DNA from: an uncultured Fidelibacterota bacterium
Lineage (GTDB): Bacteria; Fidelibacterota; Marinisomatia; Marinisomatales; UBA1611
Assembly: GCA_913043235.1 (NCBI GenBank)
Contig: CAJWLO010000002.1
Location: forward strand, 1-64,000
Length of the DNA: 64,000 nt
Direction of reading: 5' to 3'
In this document: positions 34,130 through 43,131 of the stretch, one piece after another
Position numbering within the stretch: position 1 is the first letter of the stretch
Layout: each line of letters begins with the position of its first letter
Program-made: the position numbers and the translations under genes
Notes under the pieces: model-generated
Databases searched by the model: none
Seen by the model: the letters and a program-made list of their open reading frames with translations, nothing else
Told to the model about the DNA's origin: nothing

Positions 34130-34717
34130 ATGGATCATATTTACAATATAGCCAAGTTTTTACATGTTATTGGTTTTGCATTTATGTCCATCCCATTATT
34201 CAATTTGATTATTGTTAATGAAAGAGCGCTTATGGGGCCATCGCTTAATTATGCCACAGACCGTTATTTTGAAAATATCATTAAACGAGGAGCCATCCGT
34301 TGTTATGTATTTCAATGTACAGTGTTCCTATCAGGGATAGTAATTTTATTTCTCGGCTCAGGCTTAAATGCTATTTGGTCCAACTGGGTATTAACTGCCA
34401 AAACACTCATTTTGCTTTTGCTAATAAGTTTACTTTCCTATGTTCATTTTTCAATCCAGCCGAAAATTGAGAGCCTGCTGGAGTCTTTAACACCTACTGA
34501 ATTGACCTCTGAAGATTTGCCAGAAAAACTTGCCCCATTTCGAATTCTACGTAAAAAATTGGCTACAGTATGTCTATTCTTAGTAATTACGGCCATTATA
34601 CTTGGCGTTCAGACAAACTATCGTTTCCATCCATTTGTTTCATTGTTTTTGCTTCTTCTTGCAGCTGGTTTTTCATTACGTGCAAACAAATCCTTGATTC
34701 GTTTTGGCTGGTTTTAA
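34130..34717 (+). CDS. Integral membrane protein, five predicted helices
   Basis: 195 residues with five hydrophobic segments (about residues 8-28, 58-78, 88-108, 145-163 and 168-186). The start 'IAKFLHVIGFAFMSIPLFNLIIV' resembles DUF2269-type predicted membrane proteins, some of which carry His residues near helix ends. The family assignment is weak. A 267-base gap with a hairpin separates it from the hydroxylase unit, and about 110 bases separate it from the acyl-CoA synthetase. It could be a membrane electron acceptor for the hydroxylases, but nothing in the sequence shows that. Confidence 0.6.
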   Translation: MDHIYNIAKFLHVIGFAFMSIPLFNLIIVNERALMGPSLNYATDRYFENIIKRGAIRCYVFQCTVFLSGIVILFLGSGLNAIWSNWVLTAKTLILLLLISLLSYVHFSIQPKIESLLESLTPTELTSEDLPEKLAPFRILRKKLATVCLFLVITAIILGVQTNYRFHPFVSLFLLLLAAGFSLRANKSLIRFGWF

Positions 34718-34782
34718 AATCTTGATTAAACGATTGATAAAGGACAGTATCAAAGCTGAATTAGAAACCTATCCTTAAAAAC

Positions 34783-34791
34783 TGGTATAAT
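34783..34791 (+). promoter_or_regulatory. Extended -10 promoter element before the acyl-CoA synthetase
   Basis: TGGTATAAT is a perfect TGnTATAAT extended -10 element 41 bases before the ATG at 34832. No good -35 box is seen, as is common for extended -10 promoters. Confidence 0.4.
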
Positions 34792-34831
34792 ATTTTTTTA
34801 AATAATTAAATAAAATTATAGAAATTATTTG

Positions 34832-36733
34832 ATGTCTTATTTAAGTGAATACCAAGATTCAATTAATAATCCAGATAAGTATTGGCAAAATCATGCCGAA
34901 AAAATCCATTGGTTTAAATTTCCAGAATCCATTCTTTCAAAAAGTAAGCAAGGTCATTATCGTTGGTTTGAAGGAGGTGAGCTAAACACTTGCTATTTGG
35001 CCTTGGATCAGCATGTGCTGAGAGGTCGTGGTGACCAACTCGCTCTTATTTATGATTCACCTGTTACAAATAGTAAAAGGTCTTTTACTTATAATGAATT
35101 GTTAGAGCAAGTATCCCATTTTGCTGGTGTATTGGCTAATCTTGGAATTGAAAAAGGGGATCGTGTTGTTATCTATATGCCCATGGTGCCGGAGGCTGTA
35201 ATTGCAATGTTGGCCAGTGCTAGATTGGGAGCCATCCATTCGGTTGTTTTTGGTGGATTTGCTTCAAATGAATTAGCGATAAGAATAGATGATGCAAAAC
35301 CAAAAATAATTATATCATCCACATGCGGTATTGAATTCAAAAATATAATACCATATAAACCGTTGTTGGATGCTGCCATAGAATCAGCTCTTCATAAACC
35401 GGATCACACTATAATCCTAAAACGTCCTCAAGAAAATTGCGAACTTATTGATGGAAGGGATCATGATTGGGAAGATTGCATGAGCCAAGCAAGTCGGCAC
35501 AATATTGTTCCTGTAAAAAGTACTGATCCGCTATATATATTGTATACTTCTGGAACAACTGGGAAACCGAAAGGGATTGTCCGTGACAATGGAGGTCATG
35601 CTGTCTCTCTGAATTACAGTATGGATGCCATTTACGATATTTCTCCCGGAGATGTATATTGGGCCGCTTCTGATGTAGGTTGGGTTGTGGGGCATTCATA
35701 CATCGTATATGCTCCTCTGATTCGTGGTTGTACCACAATCCTTTTTGAGGGTAAGCCAGTTAGAACACCCGATCCCGGTTCATTCTGGCGTGTCATAGAA
35801 GAATATAATGTTAAAACATTTTTTACAGCTCCTACTGCATTTCGGGCAATAAAAAAAGAAGACGCTGACGGAAAATTTATAGAAAAATATAATTTATCAA
35901 CATTAGAATCCGTTTTTCTAGCTGGTGAGAGACTTGATCCTCCAACCTATAAATGGCTGTCTGATCTTTTGGATTGTCCTGTGATTGATCATTGGTGGCA
36001 GACTGAAACAGGCTGGCCGATTTGTTCAAATATGTTGGGTACTGAATTGAAAAAAATCAAGATGGGATCTGCCACCGTACCCGTTCCTGGGTTTGATGTT
36101 CAGATTCTTAATAAGCATGGTCGCCGCGTGAAATCTTCAGAGACCGGGAGCATTGTTATAAAACTTCCGTTACCTCCTGGATGCTTGCCTACTTTATGGA
36201 ATGATAATGAACGCTATGAAAGTTCCTATTTATCTTCATTCCCTGGGTATTACCTAACTGGAGATGGGGGTTATATAGATAATGATGGGTATGTATTTGT
36301 AATGGGTAGGACTGACGATGTAATTAATGTTGCTGGGCACCGTTTATCCACTGGTGAAATGGAAGAATTAATAGGAAGTCATAGAGCAGTAGCAGAATGC
36401 GCTGTTGTTGGTGTTGCTGATCAGCTCAAAGGTCAAGTTCCTGCGGGTTTTGTAGTACTCAAGGATGGGTTTAGTTTGCAAAATGAAGACTTGGTAACTG
36501 ATTTGATTATGATTATTCGCAACAATATTGGAGCAGTTGCTAATTTTAAACAGATAGCTATTCTGAAAAGATTACCTAAAACAAGGTCAGGAAAGATATT
36601 GAGAAAATCCATAAGAGCCTTGGCAGATCAAGGTCAAACGGAAATCCCATCTACAATTGATGATCCCACTGTTATAGAAGAAATAAAACTTGTTTTAAAA
36701 AAGCTACAAATTGGAATGGCCTTTCATAATTGA
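34832..36733 (+). CDS. Acyl-CoA synthetase, propionyl-CoA synthetase type (PrpE-like)
   Basis: ATG 34832 is preferred over the TTG one codon earlier. The 633-residue protein shows the ACS signature 'YILYTSGTTGKPKGIVRDNGGH' near residue 236 (in PrpE-type enzymes 'GIVRDNGG' follows), 'DHWWQTETGWPI' near residue 388, 'YLTGDGGYIDNDGYVFVMGRTDDVINVAGHRLSTGEME' near 480, and 'PKTRSGKILR' with the lysine controlled by acetylation. It joins a short carboxylate to CoA using ATP. The RDNGG segment and length favour propionate over acetate. It lies between the two hydroxylase loci with its own promoter. Confidence 0.88.
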   Translation: MSYLSEYQDSINNPDKYWQNHAEKIHWFKFPESILSKSKQGHYRWFEGGELNTCYLALDQHVLRGRGDQLALIYDSPVTNSKRSFTYNELLEQVSHFAGVLANLGIEKGDRVVIYMPMVPEAVIAMLASARLGAIHSVVFGGFASNELAIRIDDAKPKIIISSTCGIEFKNIIPYKPLLDAAIESALHKPDHTIILKRPQENCELIDGRDHDWEDCMSQASRHNIVPVKSTDPLYILYTSGTTGKPKGIVRDNGGHAVSLNYSMDAIYDISPGDVYWAASDVGWVVGHSYIVYAPLIRGCTTILFEGKPVRTPDPGSFWRVIEEYNVKTFFTAPTAFRAIKKEDADGKFIEKYNLSTLESVFLAGERLDPPTYKWLSDLLDCPVIDHWWQTETGWPICSNMLGTELKKIKMGSATVPVPGFDVQILNKHGRRVKSSETGSIVIKLPLPPGCLPTLWNDNERYESSYLSSFPGYYLTGDGGYIDNDGYVFVMGRTDDVINVAGHRLSTGEMEELIGSHRAVAECAVVGVADQLKGQVPAGFVVLKDGFSLQNEDLVTDLIMIIRNNIGAVANFKQIAILKRLPKTRSGKILRKSIRALADQGQTEIPSTIDDPTVIEEIKLVLKKLQIGMAFHN

Positions 36734-36831
36734 AAGATAATAGCCTTATAATATAAAAAATTGGTAAATTGAAGTATCAAGAAGCGTCACCTTGATTATG
36801 CACATGAGTTTTTTATTAAGGGGAGGATGCT

Positions 36832-37719
36832 ATGATACCAGGTTCTTTTAATTACCACTCGCCGTCATCTTTGGATGAGGCCATAAAGCTGTTGGAAGAT
36901 CTTGGTGATGACGCCAAAATCCTAGCCGGCGGACACAGTTTAATACCCATGATGAAACTTCGATTGGCTGAACCGGATCATTTGGTGGATATTAATGGTC
37001 TATCGGATCTTGATTATATCAGAGAAGAAGTGGGTGTGCTTTGTATTGGGGCAATGGCGAGAGAATCTGCTCTAGAAAATTCTGAACTAATCGCAGAAAA
37101 ATACCCTATTCTGAAGGATACTTCTGAAGTAATTGCAGATCCACTAGTACGAAATTTGGCTACTGTGGGTGGAAATATCGCACATGGTGATCCAGCAAAT
37201 GATCATCCTGCCACGATGGTAGCGCTGGATGCTGAAGTTGTGGCATCGGGTCCCTCAGGATTATTGGGAAGTGGTAGAAGAACTATTGCCATTGATGATT
37301 TTTTTCAGGGTCCTCTAATGACGGCACTTACAGATAATGAAATTTTGACTGAGATTCGGATTCCAAGTCCAAATGGTAAATTCGGCGCTGCATATAAAAA
37401 AATGGAGCGCAAAGTGGGTGACTATGCCATCGCAGGTTCTGCCGCCGCATTAAATTTTGATGGGGATACTTGTAGTAAGGCAGGAATTGCTTTAACTAAT
37501 GTAGGGCCAACACCGGTCCGTTGTTCTGATGCGCAGGATGTGTTGGTAGGTACTAGCGTATCGCAGGAAGATGCAGATGAGGCAGGTAAACTTGCAGCAG
37601 CAGCATCCCAGCCAGTGGGTGACCATCGTGGCTCAGAAGAGTATAAGCGAGCAGTAGTAAAAGTGCTGACATCACGGGCTATTATGAAAGCTAAAGAAAG
37701 AGCAGAAGGAGGGAGTTAA
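36832..37719 (+). CDS. coxM: CO dehydrogenase medium (FAD) subunit CoxM
   Basis: First gene of the form I cox operon, with a strong GGGGAGG ribosome site. The 295-residue FAD subunit has '[19 protein letters not shown]' near residue 30 and '[21 protein letters not shown]' near residue 105 for FAD binding, plus a C-terminal CO_deh_flav domain ('[12 protein letters not shown]'). It takes electrons from CoxS and hands them to the respiratory chain. The order M-S-L matches Oligotropha coxMSL. Confidence 0.94.
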   Translation: MIPGSFNYHSPSSLDEAIKLLEDLGDDAKILAGGHSLIPMMKLRLAEPDHLVDINGLSDLDYIREEVGVLCIGAMARESALENSELIAEKYPILKDTSEVIADPLVRNLATVGGNIAHGDPANDHPATMVALDAEVVASGPSGLLGSGRRTIAIDDFFQGPLMTALTDNEILTEIRIPSPNGKFGAAYKKMERKVGDYAIAGSAAALNFDGDTCSKAGIALTNVGPTPVRCSDAQDVLVGTSVSQEDADEAGKLAAAASQPVGDHRGSEEYKRAVVKVLTSRAIMKAKERAEGGS

Positions 37720-37720
37720 T

Positions 37721-38212
37721 ATGGCCACACAATCAATTACAGTGACAATTAATGGAGAACCCAGAACTGCTGAAGTGGAAGATAGATTGCTTTTGGTTCA
37801 CTTGATCCGTGATAATTGTGCATTAACTGGAACTCATATAGGATGCGATACCACCCATTGTGGTGCATGTACAGTTCTTTTGGATGGAACAGCAGTTAAA
37901 TCTTGTACAGTTTTTGCTGTTCAAGCTAATGGAAGAGAAGTAACTACCATTGAAGGGATGGAAGGAGAAACACTTCACCCATTACAAGAAGGCTTTATGG
38001 AAGAACATGGTTTGCAGTGCGGTTTTTGTACACCAGGGATGATTATGTCATCAAAACACTTACTAGATAATAATCCAACCCCAACTGAAGATGAAATTCG
38101 TTGGGGAATTTCTGGAAATCTATGCCGTTGTACTGGTTACCAAAACATTGTAAAAGCGGTGCAATATGCATCAAACACACTTCAAGAAAAAGCTACAGAA
38201 GGAGGCGAATAA
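37721..38212 (+). CDS. coxS: CO dehydrogenase small (2Fe-2S) subunit CoxS
   Basis: 163 residues with both [2Fe-2S] sites: '[20 protein letters not shown]' (about 43-65) and '[13 protein letters not shown]' with '[15 protein letters not shown]' (about 103-145). It relays electrons from the Mo-Cu centre to FAD. GGAGGG sits before the ATG. The stop overlaps the coxL start by one base. Confidence 0.95.
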   Translation: MATQSITVTINGEPRTAEVEDRLLLVHLIRDNCALTGTHIGCDTTHCGACTVLLDGTAVKSCTVFAVQANGREVTTIEGMEGETLHPLQEGFMEEHGLQCGFCTPGMIMSSKHLLDNNPTPTEDEIRWGISGNLCRCTGYQNIVKAVQYASNTLQEKATEGGE

Positions 38213-40578
38213 TGTCAAAATGTAAAACATCTCCTGAAGTTGGAGGAATGGGACATTCAATTAAACGTAAAGAAGACCCAAGATTCATACGCGGCCAGGG
38301 AAACTATGTGGATGATGTTGTTAGGCCAGGTATGGTATTTATGGATATTGTACGCAGTCCATATGCACATGCTAAAATTAAGAGTATTAATACAGAGAAA
38401 GCACTAGCACACCCCGGTGTTGCTGCAGTAATTACGGGTGAAACTTTGAAGGAATACAATCTTCATATGATGCCCACTTTAATGTCCGATACACAGATGG
38501 TTTTACCAATCGATAAAGTTTGCTATCAGGCCCAGGAAGTGGCAGCGGTGGTTGCCACTGATCGTTACAGTGCTGCAGATGGAGTGGAATTGGTAGAAGT
38601 GGAATACGAGCCACTTCCTGTTGTGGTTGATCCACATAAGGCGACTGAACCAGATGCACCAATAATACGGGATGATAAAGAAGGTCAGGAAAATAATCAT
38701 ATTTTTCACTGGGAGGCAGGCGATAAGGCAGAGACAGAAGAAATTTTCAACAATGCAGATGTAACAGTAAAAGAAGATATTTATCTTCCTCGAATTCATG
38801 TTGCATCGATTGAAACATGTGGCTGTATTTCAGAGTTTGATTCTGTAACGGGTAGACTCACGGTTTGGTTGACCACGCAGGCCCCGCATGCTATACGCAC
38901 TGTGGTTGCATTGGTAGCCGGGCATGTGGGACTCCAAGAAGATAAAATCCGTATCATCTCGCCTGATATAGGCGGAGGTTTCGGTGGCAAGGTCCCAGTT
39001 TACCCAGGTTATGTAATCGCTATTGCGGCTTCCGTTGTTACAGGGCTACCAATTAAATGGATAGAAGATCGACGTGAAAATCTGCAAGCAGATTCATTTG
39101 CCAGAGATTATCATATGACTTGTGAGATAGCTGCCGATAAGGATGGTACATTAAATGGTTTGAGAATCAAAACGCTGGCAGACCATGGTTATGCTGATGC
39201 TGCAGCAAATCCATCAAAGTTCCCTGCGGGTATGTTTTCAATTTGCACTGGTTCTTATGATTTCAAGAAAGCTTTTGTGGAAGTGGATGGTGTTTATACC
39301 AATAAACCGCCAGGTGGGATAGCATACCGTTGCTCGTTCCGGGTTACAGAAGCAGTCCATGCAATTGAACGTATGGTAGATGTTGTTGCGGATGAAATAG
39401 GTATGGATGCAGCTGAAATTAGAATGAATAATTTTATTCCAAAGGATGCTTTCCCTTATCAATCACCCATGGGTTGGGAATATGACAGCGGTGATTATCA
39501 TGGCGCATTAAAGCTAGCCATGGATAAGATTGGCTATGATGAACTTTTAAAGGAACAAGCTGAGAAACGTGAAAAAGGTGAACTTATGGGAATAGGTATT
39601 TCATCATTTACTGAAGTCGTCGGGGCTGGCCCTTCCAAGGATTTTGATATTCTTGGAATTAAAATGTTTGATAGCTCTGAAATACGTATACATCCGACAG
39701 GAAAAGTGATCGCCCGTTTTGGTACAAAATCACAGGGACAGGGACATGAAACGACTTACGCTCAAATTATTGCAGAAGAATTAGGCATACCTCATTCTGA
39801 TGTAACTGTTGAAGAAGGAGATACAGATACTGCACCTTATGGTTTAGGAACCTATGCCAGTAGATCAACGCCCACTGCAGGTGCAGCAGCAGCGGTGGCT
39901 TGCCGGAAAATCAAGGATAAATCTCAGAAGATAGCGGCTCATTTGTTAGAAGTAGCGGAAGAAGATCTGGAATGGGAAGTTGGGAAATTTTCAGTAAAAG
40001 GTGTACCGGATAAGTCAGTTACGATTCAAGAGGTTGCCTTTGCTGCTTATACCAACCATCCGCAGGGATTAGAAGCAGGATTAGAAGCTACACATTATTA
40101 TGATCCTCCTAATATGACTTATCCTTTTGGAAGCTATATTGCTGTTGTGGATATTGATCCTGATACTGGAGAAGTAAAGATACGTAGGTTTGTGGCGATC
40201 GATGATTGTGGAAATATAATTAATCCTATGATCGTTGAAGGCCAAATTCATGGAGGTTTGACACAAGGTTTGGCACCTGCTCTATTTGAAGAAATTAGCT
40301 ACGATGATGAAGGGAATATAACTGGTGGCAGTTTTATGGAATACTTAGTTCCTACAGCGGTTGAGACTCCTCATTGGGAAACAGATAAAACAATAACTCC
40401 TTCACCTCATCATCCATTAGGTGCTAAAGGAGTAGGAGAGTCACCAACCGTGGGAGCGCCTCCTGCAATTGCAAATGCTGTAGTCGATGCTTTATCTCAC
40501 CTTGGTGTAAGGCATATAGATATACCTATTACACCAGAAAAGGTATGGCGTGCTATTCATAAGCAGAATGCTGCTTGA
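38212..40578 (+). CDS. coxL: Form I aerobic CO dehydrogenase large subunit CoxL
   Basis: I start at ATG 38212 (788 residues), preceded by GGAGG, rather than at an upstream in-frame codon inside coxS. The active-site loop is AYRCSFR at residues 371-377. The form I motif is AYxCSFR, whose Cys (here Cys374; Cys388 in Oligotropha) binds the copper of the Mo-S-Cu centre. The catalytic Glu is Glu743 in 'GAKGVGESPT'. Further Moco motifs are 'SPDIGGGFGGKV' and 'QGQGHETTYAQII'. It oxidises CO to CO2 with electrons leaving through CoxS and CoxM. The full set of maturation genes follows, which supports true CO dehydrogenase. The contrast with AYRGAGR in the 28388 gene is clear. Confidence 0.95.
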   Translation: MSKCKTSPEVGGMGHSIKRKEDPRFIRGQGNYVDDVVRPGMVFMDIVRSPYAHAKIKSINTEKALAHPGVAAVITGETLKEYNLHMMPTLMSDTQMVLPIDKVCYQAQEVAAVVATDRYSAADGVELVEVEYEPLPVVVDPHKATEPDAPIIRDDKEGQENNHIFHWEAGDKAETEEIFNNADVTVKEDIYLPRIHVASIETCGCISEFDSVTGRLTVWLTTQAPHAIRTVVALVAGHVGLQEDKIRIISPDIGGGFGGKVPVYPGYVIAIAASVVTGLPIKWIEDRRENLQADSFARDYHMTCEIAADKDGTLNGLRIKTLADHGYADAAANPSKFPAGMFSICTGSYDFKKAFVEVDGVYTNKPPGGIAYRCSFRVTEAVHAIERMVDVVADEIGMDAAEIRMNNFIPKDAFPYQSPMGWEYDSGDYHGALKLAMDKIGYDELLKEQAEKREKGELMGIGISSFTEVVGAGPSKDFDILGIKMFDSSEIRIHPTGKVIARFGTKSQGQGHETTYAQIIAEELGIPHSDVTVEEGDTDTAPYGLGTYASRSTPTAGAAAAVACRKIKDKSQKIAAHLLEVAEEDLEWEVGKFSVKGVPDKSVTIQEVAFAAYTNHPQGLEAGLEATHYYDPPNMTYPFGSYIAVVDIDPDTGEVKIRRFVAIDDCGNIINPMIVEGQIHGGLTQGLAPALFEEISYDDEGNITGGSFMEYLVPTAVETPHWETDKTITPSPHHPLGAKGVGESPTVGAPPAIANAVVDALSHLGVRHIDIPITPEKVWRAIHKQNAA

Positions 40579-40607
40579 TACCCCTATTTATATACATTAA
40601 ATAAAGA

Positions 40608-41186
40608 GTGAAAGTAGAGATTTCAAAAACCTTCTCTATACGTGCGCCTGTGAGTAAAGTATGGGGATTAATGACTGATGTGAAAAAAGTATCTTCTTGT
40701 ATCCCTGGGGCTCAGTATGAGCAAGATATGGGTGATAATAAACACTCCGTGATGATGGTTGTGAAGGTTGGTCCAATTAAATCGAGTTATCGAGGTGAAG
40801 TATCTATACGATCAATGGATCAGGAAAATCATATTATTGAAATTGATGGGAAGGGCACAGATACCAAAGGTAAGGGAGGTGCTACGATGGAGTTAGTTGG
40901 CTCAATAACGGATAAAGGAGATGGGACATCTGAAGTTAAGGGTGACTCCACCATTACAATACAAGGTATGCTTGCACAATTTGGTTCCCGTATGATTGAA
41001 GATGTTTCTAACCAATTATTCCTACAATTTACCGCATCACTTGCTGAAGTTTTGGAAGGTAATGGTAAAAATTTAGTTAATGATAATCAAGCTGCGGATG
41101 CATTGAGCGGAGTTGCTGTGGCATTGGCGGCTATTAAAGGTGTATTTGGGCGATTGATGGATAAGTTAAAATCGAAAAAAGAATAA
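40608..41186 (+). CDS. coxG: CO dehydrogenase accessory protein CoxG (SRPBCC)
   Basis: GTG start, 29 bases after coxL. A 192-residue SRPBCC protein: 'FSIRAPVSKVWGLMTDVKKVSSCIPGAQYE', 'MMVVKVGPIKSSYRGEV', 'TMELVGSITDKGDGTSEV' and 'GMLAQFGSRMIEDVSNQLFLQF'. A C-terminal hydrophobic or amphipathic helix (residues about 160-188, 'SGVAVALAAIKGVFGRLM') ends in a basic tail and could attach to the membrane, matching the proposed anchoring job of CoxG. It is paralogous to the 27430 protein, which lacks this tail. Confidence 0.9.
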   Translation: MKVEISKTFSIRAPVSKVWGLMTDVKKVSSCIPGAQYEQDMGDNKHSVMMVVKVGPIKSSYRGEVSIRSMDQENHIIEIDGKGTDTKGKGGATMELVGSITDKGDGTSEVKGDSTITIQGMLAQFGSRMIEDVSNQLFLQFTASLAEVLEGNGKNLVNDNQAADALSGVAVALAAIKGVFGRLMDKLKSKKE

Positions 41187-41196
41187 GATCTACAAT

Positions 41197-42156
41197 ATGA
41201 AATTTAACTGGATCAGAAGAGCTGCAGAACTCGAGAAAGCAGGAACACCATTTGCCATCGCGACGGTAATTGATACAATAGCTCCAACTTCTGCCAAACC
41301 AATGGCCAAGGCTATAATTACGTCAGATGGTAAAATGGAAGGTTGGATCGGCGGTGGTTGCTCGCAGAATACAGTTATAGAAGAAGGATTAAAATGTATT
41401 CGTGATGGGATGGCTTCTATTATCCGCCTCAGCCCAGAGAAAAGTAACAATGGTAATGTAACCTATAAAAAAGCAATATTTTTAACCTGTGAAAGTGGAG
41501 GTACACTTGAATTTCATATTGAACCGGTATTACCAATGACTAAATTAGTTATTTATGGCAATACGCCTACAGTGTCAGCTCTTGCAAAAATGGGGCTGTT
41601 TCTTGAATTTGATGTAATTGTGCTATCTCCTGATTTATCTGATATTGACCTAGATCAGAAGGTTACTAAAATAACTGAATTCTCTAGCGTAGAAGGCCCC
41701 TGTATGGCAGTGGTGGCAACTCAGGGGAATGGTGATCTGCGTGCATTGAATGCGGCTATAGCTTCGAAACCGGAATTTTTATCTCTTATAGCCAGCAAAA
41801 AGAAAACCAAAAGCCTTTTAGAACGTTTGGAAAGGCGAAATATTCAGCCTGAACAGATTGAAAGGATCAAGTTTCCTGCAGGCTTAGATATCGGTGCGGT
41901 AACACCTGAAGAAATTGCTGTTTCAATCATGGCAGAATTGGTGCAAAATCGAAGAGAAATCACCAGAAAAGATGAAATTATTATCGAAACTGTGAACCAC
42001 GATTCGGGAAAAGAAAAGGATCCTATATGTGGTATGTTTGTGGATCCGGCCACGGCAGATTGTTTTTTGGTTTATGAAGATGTAACATATTATTTTTGTT
42101 GCGGAGGGTGCAAAGACAGATTTAAAGCTGAGCCCAATTCCTACATTCAGATATAA
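41197..42156 (+). CDS. XdhC/CoxF-like protein fused to a YHS metal domain
   Basis: Residues about 1-255 are XdhC-family (Moco binding and sulfuration chaperone): 'TPFAIATVIDTIAPTSAKP', 'GWIGGGCSQNTVIEEG' with the conserved Cys, and 'PAGLDIGAVTPEEIAVSIMAEL'. Residues about 275-319 are a YHS domain: 'KDPICGMFVDPATADCFL', 'TYYFCCGGCKDRF', 'PNSYIQI'. YHS domains occur in copper and heavy-metal handling proteins. CO dehydrogenase needs copper as well as sulfur at its Mo site, so a chaperone that holds Moco and also carries a thiol-rich metal domain could deliver copper or protect the site. That role is inference. A second, plain XdhC protein is encoded at 44951. Confidence 0.88.
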   Translation: MKFNWIRRAAELEKAGTPFAIATVIDTIAPTSAKPMAKAIITSDGKMEGWIGGGCSQNTVIEEGLKCIRDGMASIIRLSPEKSNNGNVTYKKAIFLTCESGGTLEFHIEPVLPMTKLVIYGNTPTVSALAKMGLFLEFDVIVLSPDLSDIDLDQKVTKITEFSSVEGPCMAVVATQGNGDLRALNAAIASKPEFLSLIASKKKTKSLLERLERRNIQPEQIERIKFPAGLDIGAVTPEEIAVSIMAELVQNRREITRKDEIIIETVNHDSGKEKDPICGMFVDPATADCFLVYEDVTYYFCCGGCKDRFKAEPNSYIQI

Positions 42157-42210
42157 ATTAACTAAAGCCCAAAGGGCGTAAAGCAGTTAATTTTAGTTAC
42201 TTTTAAGAAT

Positions 42211-43131
42211 ATGAAACTGACTTCATTCAATGCGGTAGAAGACATCCAGACAACTCTGGATGATCATAATTATATTACCCATCGTTCTCTTGCAACATCT
42301 ATATATTTATCCTTGAAAATGGGTATGCCCATTTTCTTGGAAGGTGAACCAGGGGTAGGCAAAACAGAAGTGGCCAAGGTGTTATCTCGTATTCTGGATA
42401 CAGAACTCATTCGTTTGCAATGCTATGAAGGTTTGGATGTGCATAATGCCATCTATGAATGGAATTACTCGAAGCAGATCCTCCAGATTCGTTTGTTGGA
42501 AGCTGGAGGAGAATCAGATAATGAGAAAATGGCAAAGGAAATATTTGGTCAGGATTTTTTGATCAAACGACCCCTTTATCAGGCCCTGGAACATAAGGGG
42601 GATGCTCCTGCCGTATTGCTCATTGATGAGTTAGATCGGGCTGATGAGGAGTTTGAAGCCTATTTGTTGGAAGTTCTCTCTGATTTTCAAATATCAATTC
42701 CAGAAATTGGCACCATTAAGTCAGATAATCCACCGGTTGTAGTGATCACATCCAATCGTACCCGTGAAATTCATGATGCATTAAAAAGACGCTGTCTTTA
42801 CCATTGGATTGATTATCCGACTGCGGAGCAGGAGTTTGAGATCATAAAAAGAAAAATTCCAACAGTGAATGTAATTCTAGGCAAGCAGGTAGTTGCTTTT
42901 GTTCAGGCCATACGTGAAAAAGATTTTTATAAGTTGCCAGGGATTGCAGAGACATTGGACTGGGCAAATGCGCTCATCAAGCTAGGTACTACAGAACTTT
43001 CTACTGAAGTCACTTCTGATACATTAGGAACTCTATTGAAATATCAGGATGATATTGAAAAAATGGACGGGAAAACCACTCATGGCCTAATACAGCGTGC
43101 TTTTGCAGAAGCAGAACTCATTTCAATGTAA
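42211..43131 (+). CDS. coxD: MoxR-type AAA+ ATPase CoxD
   Basis: 306 residues with Walker A 'GEPGVGKTEVAKVL' near residue 48, Walker B 'AVLLIDELDRADEEFEAYLLEVLS' near residue 136, sensor 1 'VVVITSNRTREIHDALKRRC' near residue 177, and a C-terminal lid domain. In Oligotropha, CoxD is reported to be needed for building the Cu-S-Mo centre of apo-CO dehydrogenase. It is paired with CoxE, whose frame runs into its 3' end, as usual for MoxR/VWA couples. Confidence 0.93.
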   Translation: MKLTSFNAVEDIQTTLDDHNYITHRSLATSIYLSLKMGMPIFLEGEPGVGKTEVAKVLSRILDTELIRLQCYEGLDVHNAIYEWNYSKQILQIRLLEAGGESDNEKMAKEIFGQDFLIKRPLYQALEHKGDAPAVLLIDELDRADEEFEAYLLEVLSDFQISIPEIGTIKSDNPPVVVITSNRTREIHDALKRRCLYHWIDYPTAEQEFEIIKRKIPTVNVILGKQVVAFVQAIREKDFYKLPGIAETLDWANALIKLGTTELSTEVTSDTLGTLLKYQDDIEKMDGKTTHGLIQRAFAEAELISM

